Notes under the pieces: generated by a model | What the model was told of the DNA's origin: nothing | The model's input: only the letters and a program-made list of their open reading frames with translations | Databases searched by the model: none | Assembly: GCA_020284085.1 (NCBI GenBank) | Contig: JACEVL010000144.1 | Span: 2,510,001-2,574,000, forward strand | Origin: Aporrectodea caliginosa | Taxonomy: Eukaryota > Annelida > Clitellata > Crassiclitellata > Lumbricidae | Direction: 5' to 3' | Length of the DNA: 64,000 nucleotides | Made by a program: the position numbers and the translations under genes | Part shown: piece after piece, positions 23,531 to 35,788 of the stretch | Numbering within the stretch: the stretch's first letter is position 1 | How the letters are laid out: each line of letters begins with the position of its first letter

Positions 23531-25590
23531 TTCAAAACCCTCTTGCCGTGACCAGAACACCCGTATAAATATAAACCTAATACTTCCATTTGCATTCACT
23601 GCACTGGCAGGTCACTGAGCAAAGAATCGATTTCAAAATCTGCCATATACAGTTAGCCGAGTACTGTAGCCTATATTAATTAACCGACTTATCTCTGATC
23701 TATAATCACCTCACATAAAAATACGTACAGTATAGCACTCCATCAATCGATGCTGTGACTTTTGATGTCGTCTGCACCCGAACAGTGTTCGACTCTCGGG
23801 CTTTCTCATTCGCTGGTTCGTCGGAATAATTTGCTATCCAGTTAAATTTTTGGGGCGAAAATTTGGTACCCCCAATTTCCGGACCAAAGTTACGCCTTTG
23901 CTTATCAGCAGAGAGAGTTATGTATAGTTATGTAAATTACTGAGTAAATAAAATTGAATGCTGTAGTTGCAAGTGATCTCTTGAAGTAGGATTAAAATGT
24001 AGGCCTAACGCTGAACATAAAACAATAATTTATTATTAGCTGACCAAATTAGTATACAGGTATATAGGTCTAATATCTCTTCACTATACACAGCGCAGTT
24101 TAAAAACAAAACGAAATGAGGTCAACTCTGAAACATTTTATATCCAGAACAAATAGGCCAGTTGATAATCAAACCATTTGATGCATTGTTTTTAATAATA
24201 ATATTTTGAGACAGGAAAATGTAATTGTAATAGCGAGCTTGTAAGACGTTTCTTCCAAAGAAACTCCAAACAGAGGCGCTGCCTACAAGACAGCACAGCA
24301 CTACACAATGGTTTTCAGTGCTAAAGGACAAAGGAGGCAAGAGTCTTTAGCAAAGGTCCATTTTCTCAGTCCGTTCGATGGAATGTTTAAGAATTACATT
24401 ATTGTAAATATCCCATAATCATAAATAATAGTTACTTAAAAATTCATAATCGAATAAAGGGAAAAGTTGCAGAAAATTTAGGCAATTTTAATCAATTTTT
24501 CATTGCTTTAATTGTGTTTAATAGTGTTTATTTAATAGTGTTTTATTTTTCCTTTATTTAATAGTGTTTTAACAATATTTAATAGTGGTCACATCTGCAC
24601 ACTGGTCTTCACCACTGCAACAAATCAGGACTCGCTGTAGGCCTACAGTTGACTAGCACTGGTCCGTACCAGACACATTACACAGCGCATATAGAGTCTG
24701 CCATTACTAAACATTGCTTCAAAGCCCCGTAAATCATCAGCCAAGACCTAAATCAAACTACGAAGAGCAGTCACTGACATCCGGCGGCGACGGCGGCTTT
24801 TAAACGACGTCAACGCAATCAACCGAATAAGATGAAGAGAGGCTGACTCATTCACTTCGTAACTCAAAGCCAAGAATGCCACGACTGCATACCAAGTGCT
24901 GCATACCAATGAACAACGACTACACACTGGACGGCATCTGTGCACAGGCTGTGGCCTCACGCCTACAAACATAAACACTCAAACACGTGTACACATAGTA
25001 ACACACACCTAAATACGTAGGTGTGTATTATGTGTGTGTGGGTAAACTATCATGACCAATTATACACCCATTTCCAACTTAACTTTTTTTAAATGACAGC
25101 TGAGAATGTGTCGATGCAATTTGTACATTATCTTGGGGCGAATTCTTTCCTATTGAAGCACGAATCGGTGTTTAGGATAGAAGTTTCACACCACGTAGTT
25201 TGTTCTTATACGCGTTCTTGTTAACATTTTGGTGGTGCTAATCGGGAGGGGCTGAGTTCATTCAGTGCATTAATCATTCGCTGGACGTGCTTCAATCTAC
25301 CAACCGACCGACACACGACGAATGCCTTTTCTACGTTATCCTTGGTGCTTCGTCGAATAGCGACGTGCGTCATCTTCTACCAGTAAGGGACTGCTCGTCG
25401 GCATCGTCACCGTGTTTGCGAACGCTGTCACCTGTGGCCGCTCTACTCTATCGACGCAACTTGGCTCAGAGACTCTGAACATCCATGCCATCTTCAGCTG
25501 TCGACGCGAATCCGTTGGTTGGTTCCACGCGTGTGCGAGAGCCCGCCAATGGTGACTCTTCTAAGTTCTAGCTTACTATGCATTGTTTTG
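23531..25590. other. No gene seen
   Basis: I see only scattered AT-rich sequence, TAGTGTTTA-type simple words near 24510-24590 and an ACACAC/GTGTGT patch near 24990-25040. Confidence 0.4.
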
Positions 25591-25599
25591 CTAACTTAT

Positions 25600-25710
25600 G
25601 TACTATTTTAGTTCGAAACGACACTTACCATCATAATAGGCTAGCGCAGAGAGCGCCTCTGAGTAGATATCTTGAAGAGGCGCTATATAAATTCTCAGAA
25701 TGAATGAATC
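25600..25710 (+). mobile_element. L2-like LINE 3' end
   Basis: GAGAGCGCCTCTGAGTAG, ATCTTGAAGAGGCGCTATAT and AATTCTCAGAATGAATGAAT follow in the usual order. Confidence 0.8.
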
Positions 25711-26009
25711 CTTCTGGAATAAGGATGCTATGTCCAGGGGCAACGCCACATATGAGGTAGGCCTATAATTATGCAGCCCAAATCGATAAGATTTGCAATA
25801 GGCCTATAAGGGCTTCGTGTCTCTTATGGTTGGACATGTATGTATGACACGTGGAGTAAATCGGGAATATTGTCCTTACGGGCGCTATATGCGCTATATT
25901 CATTTAAAAATGAGCAGAGTCAAAGCCATGCGGTTGCTGTAGAAAAACATGTGCATTTAAAGACCTACATTTACATATTAGAGTGACGTTAACATGTGAC
26001 CTTGAGCTC

Positions 26010-26155
26010 CTTGATCTTTCTCGAATCGTCTCCATAAACACTTGGAAACTATTCTATTTGATCGTAGTTTTGTGCAGTCAGTCTGGAGCGATTCCGATGA
26101 GTTTCTCTGGAAGTGACGCTATATAAATTTACAATTACAATTACAGTAACAAAAC
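26010..26155 (+). mobile_element. L2-like LINE 3' end with ATTACA tail
   Basis: AAACTATTCTATTTGATCG fits the end of the LINE ORF. TGACGCTATATAAATTTACA then runs into ACAATTACAATTACAG. Confidence 0.65.
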
Positions 26156-26300
26156 TACAGGTTGGTTTTTGCAGCCATATGAAGGAGCATAAGAAACAAT
26201 TTGCTTCAGCCTTCAGCTATTCGTAGCAAGTTTCTCATCGAGGCCTCATAAGCATTAATTTAAAATATCGTTTATATGCCTATTATATATAGGCCCATAT

Positions 26301-26342
26301 ATGTGTGCGTGCGTGCGTGCGTGCGTGTGCGTGCGTGTGTGA
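26301..26342. repeat. (GTGC)n / (GT)n microsatellite
   Basis: GTGCGTGCGTGCGTGC with GT interruptions. Confidence 0.9.
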
Positions 26343-26399
26343 GTATGCATCCGCACACAAATTTATGCAGCCATAATATTATGTAGCCTACATATAATT

Positions 26400-27380
26400 A
26401 TGTTATTGTCACAGAGGCACGGAATGTTCTGTCAGTTTTAGGTAAACAATTTTCCCCAAGCTTTACGTACAGGTGTATTATTATGACTCACAAATGCAAG
26501 CAAGAATGAGCTGGACTCTCGCAGCAACAAGAACCAGGTAAAACTGACGAAGAGAAAACAACATACACGAAAACTGGTTAAAAAATAACAACAAGGCATC
26601 CATTGATGGACAAAAGATGAGGCAAAAAGACCAGTCGAGAGACTGGCAACAAAAGGGCGACGACCAAGAGAGGACGAACAGAAATCCAGTCTGTATACAA
26701 ATCAAACACAACACCCTTTGTCATTGGATTGAGTTTCCCGCCAAACTCTAAAAACAGCGTGCAAATTATCCATATCAATGCGCTCAGTTTCATTCGTACA
26801 CGACGGATGTAACACAAACACATTCATATATAATATATTATATATACATATACATATACATAATATATACAAACATATACCCACACATACATAATATGCA
26901 CACATATAAATCAACACACATGCATGCTCACACATATAGCGCACGTAGGCTATACGTGCCTTGATCTTAATCACCGCCGTGCTGGTTTCTTTCAAATGCA
27001 AAATAGAATAATTACCATCCACCATTGAAAGTTGGGCAAGTGTCCAAAGTCCATTGGTCTGGAATCCGCTGAGAACGTATTATTGCAACACTAGGCCACT
27101 GCTCCTGGCATTTGGTTCTGCTCCACTGAAACCCGTCGTCAGTGCAGGTAGATCAGAGTTTGCGACGAGGCATCATGGTTAACGAGGTAAATACAGGTTC
27201 CCCGGAATTCCTGTTTTTTTTCATTGCCCTAAAGTATTTCGGCTCCCTGTGTTTGGGTGCTGACTAGCTAAGTGTAAACAATTGTTGCAGTCTAGTTTTA
27301 ATTTTGCTTATTTAAGGAGTGAGGAGATGTCATATGTGACCCACACTCCCACAGGTTATGGCTGCATATTGGGATGCATG
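26400..27380. other. No gene seen; TATACA/CACATA low complexity
   Basis: Positions 26820-26935 are simple ATATAC and CACATA sequence. The open frames here are low-complexity products of it. Confidence 0.4.
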
Positions 27381-27589
27381 GGAACTATTATAACAGCGGA
27401 AAAATGGAAATGTCAGCGTTTTTATATAGCGACCGTATGGTTTCGACCCTGCTCATTTTTCACTGAACTGATCGGGTGAGACCCTTCACCGCCGCTGCCC
27501 GTTTGAGTAGGCGCCACACCATTTAAGGTCCCCGTGTACGGACCGTGCGAGCTCGAGATGTTAAAACTCTGGAATAAGCCAGCACCGGG

Positions 27590-27662
27590 AAGCGAACCGC
27601 ACGCTGTCTAACACAGACGCATGGGACGCAGCCTACGCTCTAAACCAATGTAGCTAACTGAC
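27590..27662 (-). repeat. tRNA-like SINE head, reverse
   Basis: On the minus strand GTTAGCTACATTGGTTTAGA resembles box A, and GGTTCGCTTCC resembles box B about 45 bases on. A (TTAA)n run (27671-27710) lies at its 5' side. Confidence 0.5.
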
Positions 27663-27670
27663 CCAGTCTA

Positions 27671-27747
27671 CATTAATTAATTAATTAATTAATTAATTAA
27701 TTAATTAATTCATTCATTCATTCATTCATTCATTCATTCATTCATGT
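27671..27747. repeat. (TTAA)n and (ATTC)n microsatellites, adjoining
   Basis: About 40 bp of TTAA units run directly into about 36 bp of ATTC units. The ATTC part is the tail of the reverse LINE end next to it. Confidence 0.95.
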
Positions 27748-27805
27748 TGATCATTTATATGGCGCCCCTTCAAGAACTTACATGCTTCTTGAAACAGGCG
27801 AGTAG
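27711..27805 (-). mobile_element. L2-like LINE 3' end, reverse
   Basis: On the minus strand: CTTGAAGGGGCGCCATATAA, then ATGATCAACATGAATGAATG and more ATGA units. Confidence 0.75.
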
Positions 27806-27937
27806 ACATATTTTAGGCCACTTGTCAAATACCATAAAAATTTAAAACAAATACACATTACCACTCTTTCACGAACTAGAAGATATAGATCTATAAGCTA
27901 CTATGAGTTATGAATGGTTCAGGTTTATGTAAATAAA

Positions 27938-30900
27938 CCGTCCTGCGTTAAATCTATATCCTTTTCACATTTCGCTACTTAGCATCGTCGAAATATCCGA
28001 GGATTTCATCAGCAACCCTTTAACCCATCCGTCAGCTCCGTATCCGCCGCCGCTTCTCCTATCACGATGCCGATAACTTGCACTAATTATCTGCATCAGG
28101 GCGGACTTTGGTAACGCTGTACTTGCTGGACTTTCACTAGCTAATGTTTCGACGCTTCAGTCTGTTCTGAAAGCCGCTGCCCGTCTTATTGGAAGTTTCC
28201 CAGGTTTGGCCACACAGCCTTCTTTATGCAGGATACTCTGCACTGGCTCCCCATCCAGCAACAAATTCAGTTTAAGATCCTGACCCTTAATGAGCAATTG
28301 TCTTGTTGGCTCTTTGCCATCATATACCTTAGGGACTTCTGCATTACAGTCACCCTTCGGTCTGCTGCCCATGGATGAACTCCTTTCTGCATGTCCCTCG
28401 TATGCATAACGCTACAATTTAGTTAAGAAGCTTTGCCTATGTTGGACCCACCAGCTGGAATAGCTTTCTTGAGATCTGCGGAACGAGCTCCTCAGTTTGT
28501 CCCTTCCACAGTTTAGCAAGCGCCTGAAGTCTGTATTATTTGACGGTAATTAAACTGGTTCGGGTCGGGAGCGCCACTGACGAGTTTTTTTCTTGAGTTG
28601 GCACTTTATAAATCTCAGATTACAATTACAATTACGATTACAATTACAACGTTCCCATCAGATTAGGGGTTAATCTTCACGAAAACTTAAAATCACGAGA
28701 GTCGAACGACTGGAACATTTTTAGTCGCTTTTCCTGGAATTACAACCCTTCGAGTGAAGAGCTTTATTCTGCCAGTGGTTGTCGGCGTCAGAGCGGAAAT
28801 ATTGCTTCCGGGAACAACTCGAATCGCGGGCTATTGTCAGCTGCCAGAGAAGCGGTGTCAGAACGGACGGTGTCAGAAGTGAAGGTGTCACTGCTGACGA
28901 TGTCAGAACTAGCAGGACCGGCCCTAGGGCTAACGGTGTCGATGCTAACGCTAAAAAACTGACGGTGCCAGAGCTGGCAGGAGCTGACAGGCTGGCAGGA
29001 CGGACTGTGTCTAACTGCAGGAGTTCTTAGCCCTGTGTATTTTTTCAACATGCTGATGTTTTATACATTTATATATCGCCATGCCGTCTCTTACTTAAGT
29101 AGCTTTCAGTTGATTAAACATTGCAAGGAATGTTGTGTAATGAATAGGGCCTACGTCTACGTTGTATGTCTTGGCATTAATAGTCTGCATAATATTCTTG
29201 GCGTCACGCTTACCGAAGTCGAGTGCCTGTCTTGCGGTGGCTTGTCTATATGGAGAAGCTTCGGCCATGTCTAGAACTACATAGTTAAAATCGAGGGTTT
29301 ATACAAAATAACGCTGGTAGGTTCTGGCCCTAAGTCTGCCAAAGACGGAGCCCACAATAGAGGCTGACAAAGTAAGCCTATACGAAAGGATGCAGTAGTC
29401 CAGTAACAGCAAAGTGCTCGGAATTTCTTAACAAAGCTCTGCAGCGCAAGTATGATGCACAACAATTGCACATGTGCAGTCTTATCAAAACAGTTATCAT
29501 ATTGGACCGCACAATTAACGAGCGCATGTTCATTATTAAAAAAATATATTAAATGTAATTTTCTCTAGAATCTACAATTATTCTCCGAAAATCCTAGTGA
29601 CATTCAGTGGCAATCTAGCGGTGCCAGTCCTGACGGTGCCAGGACTAAAGGCGCCAGTGCCGACGGTGTCAAGGCTGACCACGGTGCCAGTGCTGATGGT
29701 GCCATAACTGCCGGTGCAGGGGCTGACGGTGACAGAGCTAGTAGAGTTGACAAAACTGCCGGAGTTCTGTGACCTGTAATTTAGCAATAAACCTGATCCT
29801 GTACGTGGTGAACAGGACACAAGGATTGAGTGTAGGCTTTAATAATAATAGCGATACTATCTTATTCAAATAACCTTTAATAGTTTTATTTTATTTAGTT
29901 GTTCAGTAAGGCTTCATTAATTTTTGACATTTCCACGTACTATTGCAATTTTATTAAAGGCAAAGGGTTATGAAAGAAAACGTCCTGCTTTTAATCTATA
30001 TCCTGATCCAGTTTTCGTTCCTTAGCATCGTGTAAGTATCTGACGATTTCTAGAGTACATAAAAACTCAAACTTACCAGCTTCCTCCTATCTCGAATTGT
30101 GACCTTACGAGTAACAAACTTCAATCTGCCAATACATAATAAATAAATATCCTTTTTACATTACAACACAAAGCTGACAAATTTAGATTCTTATGAAATA
30201 AAACATCGTCAACCCAGATTAAAACATAAGTTTTGTTGCAGAATGGCTGAATAAGGTTATCTAGATAGAGCGTCCTGTATTTAACCCAACATCATTAGGC
30301 CAAAATAGATGAAACTGTTTCGTATCGTCAAAGATGGCCGAGAGTCTCATCGGATAGCCCACTTTTTTAAACGACGGAAATCTTCATGAAAACATAAAAA
30401 CTCAAATTTTACCTGCTTTCAGAAGTCTCTGAACTGTGTCGCACCTGTCTGGAGCTGTGATCGATCGAGTGAAGAGCTTCATTCTGCCAGTGGTTGACAG
30501 CGCCCTAAATGTCGGTGGACAAGTCGACTAGAGCGCCATGTCAGATGCCAGAGTAGCGGTGTCAGTGCCGACGGTGCCAGGAATGACGGTGTCAAAACCG
30601 ACGGTGTCAGAATTAGCGGTGCCAGGCCTGACGGTGTCAGTGCTGACGGTGCCAGGGATGACGGTGCCATTACTGACGGTGCCGATTCTGACGGTGCCAC
30701 ATCTAGCAGATGCCAGAGTAGCGATGACAGAACCGACGGTGTCAGGAATGACGGTGTCAGAACTAGCGGTGTCAGTGCTAACGGTGCCAGGGCTCACGGT
30801 GCCAGGGCTCACGGTGTCAGAGCTGACGGTGCCGAATGACAGAATAAGGTCATGTAGATAGGGCGTCCTGTATTTAATCTACATCCTTAGGCCAAAATAG

Positions 30901-31215
30901 ATGCGACCATTTCGTATTGTCAAAGATGACCGAGAGTCTCATCATCTCATCAACAAGCCCTCTATTGGATTGGTCGGCAATCTTCATAATAACATAAAAC
31001 TCAAAGTTGTACCTGCATCCAGGAGTCTGTGAACTGTGTGGCACCTGTCTGGAGATGCGATCGATCGAGTGAAGAGCTTCATTCTGCCAGTGGTTGACAG
31101 CGTCATCGGTTTCGGTGTACAACTCGACTGGCGCTCCATGTCAGATGCCAGAGTAGCGGCGTCAGCGCCGACGGTGCCAGGGATGACGGTGCCATAACTG
31201 ACGGTGCCGGTGTGG
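27938..31215. repeat. Higher-order repeat with 15-bp minisatellite core
   Basis: Large units recur with the same landmarks: a CGTCCTG...TAATCTATATCC-type block (27940, 29980, about 30267, about 30860), a CGAGAGTCTCATC block (30340, 30930), a GAAGAGCTTCATTCTGCCAG block (28757, 30470, 31072), then an array of 15-bp units of the type GACGGTGCCAGTGCT. Arrays lie at about 28840-29020, 29607-29760, 30540-30835 and 31150-31215. The 15-bp period keeps all frames open and yields repetitive peptides that I regard as non-genic. Confidence 0.8.
28085..28650 (+). pseudogene. L2/CR1-like LINE reverse transcriptase C-terminus with ATTACA tail
   Basis: Translated pieces in shifting frames follow the order of an L2-type ORF2 end: AARLIGSFPGLATQPSLC, RILHWLPIQQQIQFKILTL, YVGPTSWNSF and a region matching the usual 'FKxxLKT' end. 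Then comes GGCACTTTATAAATCTCAGA and about four ATTACA units. Several stops and frameshifts make it inactive. It interrupts the higher-order repeat of 27938-31215. Confidence 0.7.
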
Positions 31216-33555
31216 CAGGTAAGGTGGACTCTAGGCTAAAACGTAGAGTACATCATACCTAGGCACAACTTACTCTGGAGTCCACCGCGCCTACAGGTAC
31301 CTCGGACTCTACAGTACGAAATGCCTAGCCTTCATCCAGGGATAACGTCCTCTATGCAGGTAAGTTGTACTCAAGGCACAACGTACTCTAGAGTACATAA
31401 TACCTATTTAAAACGTACTCTAAAGTACATAATACCTAGACACAACGCACTCTAGAGACCGCAATATCTAGGCACAACGTACCCTAGAGTACATAATACC
31501 TAGGCACAACGTACTCTAGAGTACATAATACCTAGGCACAAAATACTCTTGAGTTACATCATACCTAGGCACCACGTACGCTAGAGTACATAATACTCTA
31601 AACCTAGGCACAACGTACTCTAGAGTACAATATACCTGGGCACAAATAAGTGTACCTCAGGCACAACGTACTCTAGAGAACATCATACCTAGGCACAACG
31701 TACTCTAAAGTACATAATACCTAGGCACAACGTACTCTAGAGTACATAATACCTAGGCACAACGTACTCTAGAGTACATAATACCTAGGCACAACGTACT
31801 CTAGAGTACATAATACCTAGGCACAACGTACTCTAGAGTACATAATACCATAGGCACAACGTACTCTAGAGTACATAATACCTAGGCACAACGTACTCTA
31901 GAGTACATCATACCTAGGCACAACGTACTCTAGAGTACATAATACCTAGGCACAAAGTACAGTAAGAGTACATAATACCTAGGCACAACGTACTCTAGAG
32001 TACATAATACCTAGGCACAACGTACACTAAAGTACATAATACCTAGGTAATACTCTAGAGTACATCATACCTAGGCACAACGTACTCTAGAGTACATAAT
32101 ACCTAGGCACAACGTACTCTAGAGTACATAATACATAGGCACAACGTACTCTAGAGTACATACATACCTAGGTACAACGTATTCTAGAGCTGAGCATACC
32201 TAGGATCAACGTACTCTACGTACATCATACCTAGGCACAACGTACTCTAGAGTACATAATACCTAGGCACAACGTTCTCTAGAGTACATAATACCTGGGC
32301 ACAACGTACTCTAGACTACATAATACTCTTACATAGGGCGTACTCTAGAACAAATCACACCTAGGCACTCTGCTCTAGAGTACATAATACCTAGGTCCTA
32401 AATACCCTGATTCTTATAGAGACTGACAAAGGTGGAGCCCCATCCTCGCTCGCACCCTGTGTCACCCATCCATTTCAGCTGGTGACTCCAATTCTATTTA
32501 TAGTACATCATACCTAGGCACAACGTACTCTAGAGTACATAATACCTAGGCACAACGTACTCTAGAGTACATAATACCTAGGCACAACGTACTCTAGAGT
32601 ACATAATACCTAGGCACAACGTACTCTAGAGTACATAATACCTAGGCACAACGTACTCTAGAGTACATAATACCTAGGCACAACGTACTCTAGAGTACAT
32701 AATACCTAGGCACAACGTACTCTAGAGTACATAATACCTAGGCACAACGTACTCTAGAGTACATAATACTCTAATAGGCACAACGTACTCTAGAGTACAC
32801 ATACCTAGGCACAACGTACACTACAAGTACATAATACCTAGGCACAACGTACTCTAGAGTACATAATACCTAGGCACAACGTACTCTAGAGTACATAATA
32901 CCTAGGCACAACGTACTCTAGACGTACATAATACTCTATACTAGGCACAACTACTCTAGTACATCATACCTAGGCACAACGTACTCTAGAGTACATAATA
33001 CCTAGGCACAACGTACTCTAGAGTACATAATACCTAGGCACAACGTACTCTAGAGTACATAATACCTAGGCACAACGTACTCTAGAGTACATAATACCTA
33101 GGCACAACGTACTCTAGAGTACATAATACCTAGGCAAAATACCTAGGCACAACGTACTCTAGAGTACATAATCCTAGGCACAACGTACTCTAGAGTACAT
33201 AATACCTAGGCACAACGTACTCTAGAGTACATAATACCTAGGCACAACGTACTCTAGAGTACATAATACCTACATAATACTCTATACATAGGCACAACGT
33301 ACTCCAGATTACATCATACCTAGGCACAACGTACACTAAAGTACATAATACCTAGGCACAACGTACTCTAGAGTACATAATACCTAGGCACAACGTACTC
33401 TAGAGTACATAATACCTAGGCACAACGTACTCTAGACTACATAATACTCTATACATAGGCACAACGTACTCTAGAACAAATCACACCTAGGCACAACGTG
33501 CTCTAGAGTACATAATACCTAGGTACTAAATACCTAGGCACAACGTAGTCTAGAG
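31216..33555. repeat. 32-bp satellite array with palindromic core
   Basis: The monomer is about 32 bp and contains the perfect 14-bp palindrome GTACTCTAGAGTAC, a CATAATA spacer and CCTAGGCACAAC. Most monomers are near identical from 31860 on; the left edge (31230-31560) is more diverged. A unique insert at 32398-32512 begins ACCCTGATTCTTATAGAG and recurs after both LINE fragments (33842 and 34852). Short variants and truncated monomers are scattered, as expected from unequal exchange. Confidence 0.97.
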
Positions 33556-33558
33556 TAC

Positions 33559-33840
33559 TGAGCGTCCAGCGCCGTGGTTCTCTCCGCTCCTCTAAGCAGG
33601 CTGAGCTTCTTGTTCCCCGGTCACGGACATCTATTATGCAGCGCCGTGCCTTTTCTGTTGCTGGTCCTGCAATCTGGAATGAGCTCCCTGTGGATCTACG
33701 CCTAATGCATAGAGCCCTTGCGGCCACATTCTTCTCTGACCTCAAGACTGTTCTCTTTAGCCGGGGTTGAGTCGGGAGCGCTTCTGAGTAGATAATCTTG
33801 AAGGGGCGCTATATAAATCTCTGAAATGAATGAATGAATA
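33559..33840 (+). pseudogene. L2/CR1-like LINE 3' end embedded in the satellite (copy 1)
   Basis: The reading frame gives LLVPRSRTSIMQRRAFSVAG, PAIWNELPVDLRLMHR and FFSDLKTVLFSRG then stop, the standard C-terminus of L2/CR1-like reverse transcriptase ORFs. It is followed by GAAGGGGCGCTATATAAATC and an ATGA tail. Only the last about 70 codons are present. The left boundary is the satellite word TAGTCTAGAGTACTGAGCG. Confidence 0.85.
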
Positions 33841-33956
33841 AATACCCTGATTCTTATAGAGACTGACAAAGGTGGAGCCCCATCCTCGCTCGCACCCTGT
33901 GTCACCCATCCATTTCAGCTGGTGACTCCAATTCTATTTATAGTACATCATACCTA

Positions 33957-34563
33957 GGCACAACGTACTGTAGAGTACATAATACCTAGGCACAACGTAC
34001 TCTAGAGTACATAATACCTAGGCACAACGTACTCTACAGTACATAATACCTAGGCAAAATAGTACTCACAACGTACTCTAGAGTACATCAGATACCTAGG
34101 CACAACGTACTCTAGAGTACAGTACATAATACTCTAGAGTACATAATACCTAGGCACAACGTACTCTAGAGTACATAATACCTAGGCACAACGTACTCTA
34201 GACTACAACGTACTCTAGAGTACATAATACCTAGGCACAACGTACTCTAGACTACACATACTCTATACATACCTAGGCACAACCTACTCTAGAGTACATA
34301 CATAATACCTAGGCACAACGTACTCTAGAGTACATAATACCTAGGCAATACCTAGACACAACGTACTCTAGAACGTACTCTAGAGTACATAATACCTAGG
34401 CACAACGTACTCTAGAGTACATAATACCTAGGCACAAACGTACTCTAGAGTACATACCTATACCTAGGCACAACGTACTCTAGAACAAATCATACCTAGG
34501 CACAACGTGCTCTAGAGTACATAATACCTAGGTACTAACTACCTAGGCACAACGTAGTCTAGA
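33957..34563. repeat. 32-bp satellite array, second block
   Basis: Same monomer as the first block, with more truncated and rearranged monomers. The block from about 33481 to 33935 is repeated at about 34490-34935, a period of 1009 bp. Confidence 0.95.
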
Positions 34564-34567
34564 GTAC

Positions 34568-34848
34568 TGAGCGTCCAGCGCCGTGGTTCTCTCCGCTCCT
34601 CTAAGCAGGCTGAGCTTCTTGTTCCCCGGTCACGGACATCTATTATGCAGCGCCGTGCCTTTTCTGTTGCTGGTCCTGCAATCTGGAATGAGCTCCCTGT
34701 GGATCTACGCCTAATGCATAGAGCCCTTGCGGCCACATTCTTCTCTGACCTCAAGACTGTTCTCTTTAGCCGGGGTTGAGTGGGGAGCGCTTCTGAGTAG
34801 ATAATCTTGAAGGGGCGCTATATAAATCTCTGAAATGAATGAATGAAT
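34568..34848 (+). pseudogene. L2/CR1-like LINE 3' end embedded in the satellite (copy 2)
   Basis: Nearly identical to the copy at 33559, with identical boundaries, so it arose by duplication of the satellite-LINE composite rather than by a new insertion. Confidence 0.85.
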
Positions 34849-34932
34849 AAATACCCTGATTCTTATAGAGACTGACAAAGGTGGAGCCCCATCCTCGCTC
34901 GCACCCTGTGTCACCCATCCATTTCAGCTGGT

Positions 34933-35761
34933 GATAAAAGCACCAAATTTGGCATGAAGATCCGTTATGGTCTACTAAGTAAAGTTGGAGTAGGAGCCCT
35001 CTGAAATTAATAAGCGTTTTTATGTAAATCACAAAAAACCAAGGTCAAAAGGTCAAACTCAAGGGAAAAGGCCACAACTCAGCTAAATATTATTCTATTT
35101 GGGTCATTCTTTTACCTATTTGATCGGACCAGTAAGGGCTACATCACAGAAAGACATAGAACTAGAAGGCTAACATAATTCAAGGTCATTTCAAGGTCAA
35201 AAGGTCAAAATCAAGAGAAATTTGGCAATAGCTAGGCCAAATTTTTCTTTATCTGGATAATTCTTAGTTATGGCAGTTCTGCATCGATTTCGACCTTTGG
35301 CGTTGAAATTAACCCAAGGTCATTTCAAGGTCAAACGGTCAAAATCAAGGGAAAATGACCATTACACAGAATCACCAAAATAACACAACATTTGGCTGAG
35401 TTTTAGACATTTCCAGACATTTTCCTCAATCTGGATGAGTCAGAGTTATGGCAGTTCTCTGTTGATTTTGACCTTTGACCTTGAAATTAACCCAAGGTCA
35501 TTTCAAGGTCAAAAGGTCAAAATCAAGGAAAAATTACAATTTACACAGAATCACCAAAATAAAACAACATTTGGCTGAGTTTTAGCCATTTTGAAACATT
35601 TTCCTCTAAAAATTTACCTTTTTCACCTTAAAATAATCTCAGATTGTCTTACATTTAACAGCCTTGTTTCAATGTGGCAGAGCTCTGTAAAACCGAACAC
35701 GGTCTTTAAAGGGAAAAATGCTAAGTTTACATTAGACGATGAGAATGAATGATTGTCGGGC
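34933..35761 (+). repeat. Left terminal inverted repeat of element 2
   Basis: 829 bp. Clusters of AGGTCA with 5-base spacer (AGGTCATTTCAAGGTCA) and 2-base spacer (AGGTCAAAAGGTCA) lie near 35040, 35185, 35320 and 35500. The inner end carries GATGAGAATGAATGA, the counterpart of the gene start in the right repeat. Confidence 0.92.
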
Positions 35762-35788
35762 AATACATGAAAGTTGGACTCCTCTTCT

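Noticed and set aside
30538..30861. 107-codon frame with VPVLT/VSELT repeats, looking like a repetitive secreted protein
   Set aside because: The 15-bp minisatellite keeps every frame open; there is no signal peptide, and the flanks are parts of a larger non-coding repeat.
31216..34563. Possible CRISPR-like array (regular repeats)
   Set aside because: Monomers are contiguous with no unique spacers and the genome is eukaryotic; it is a satellite.
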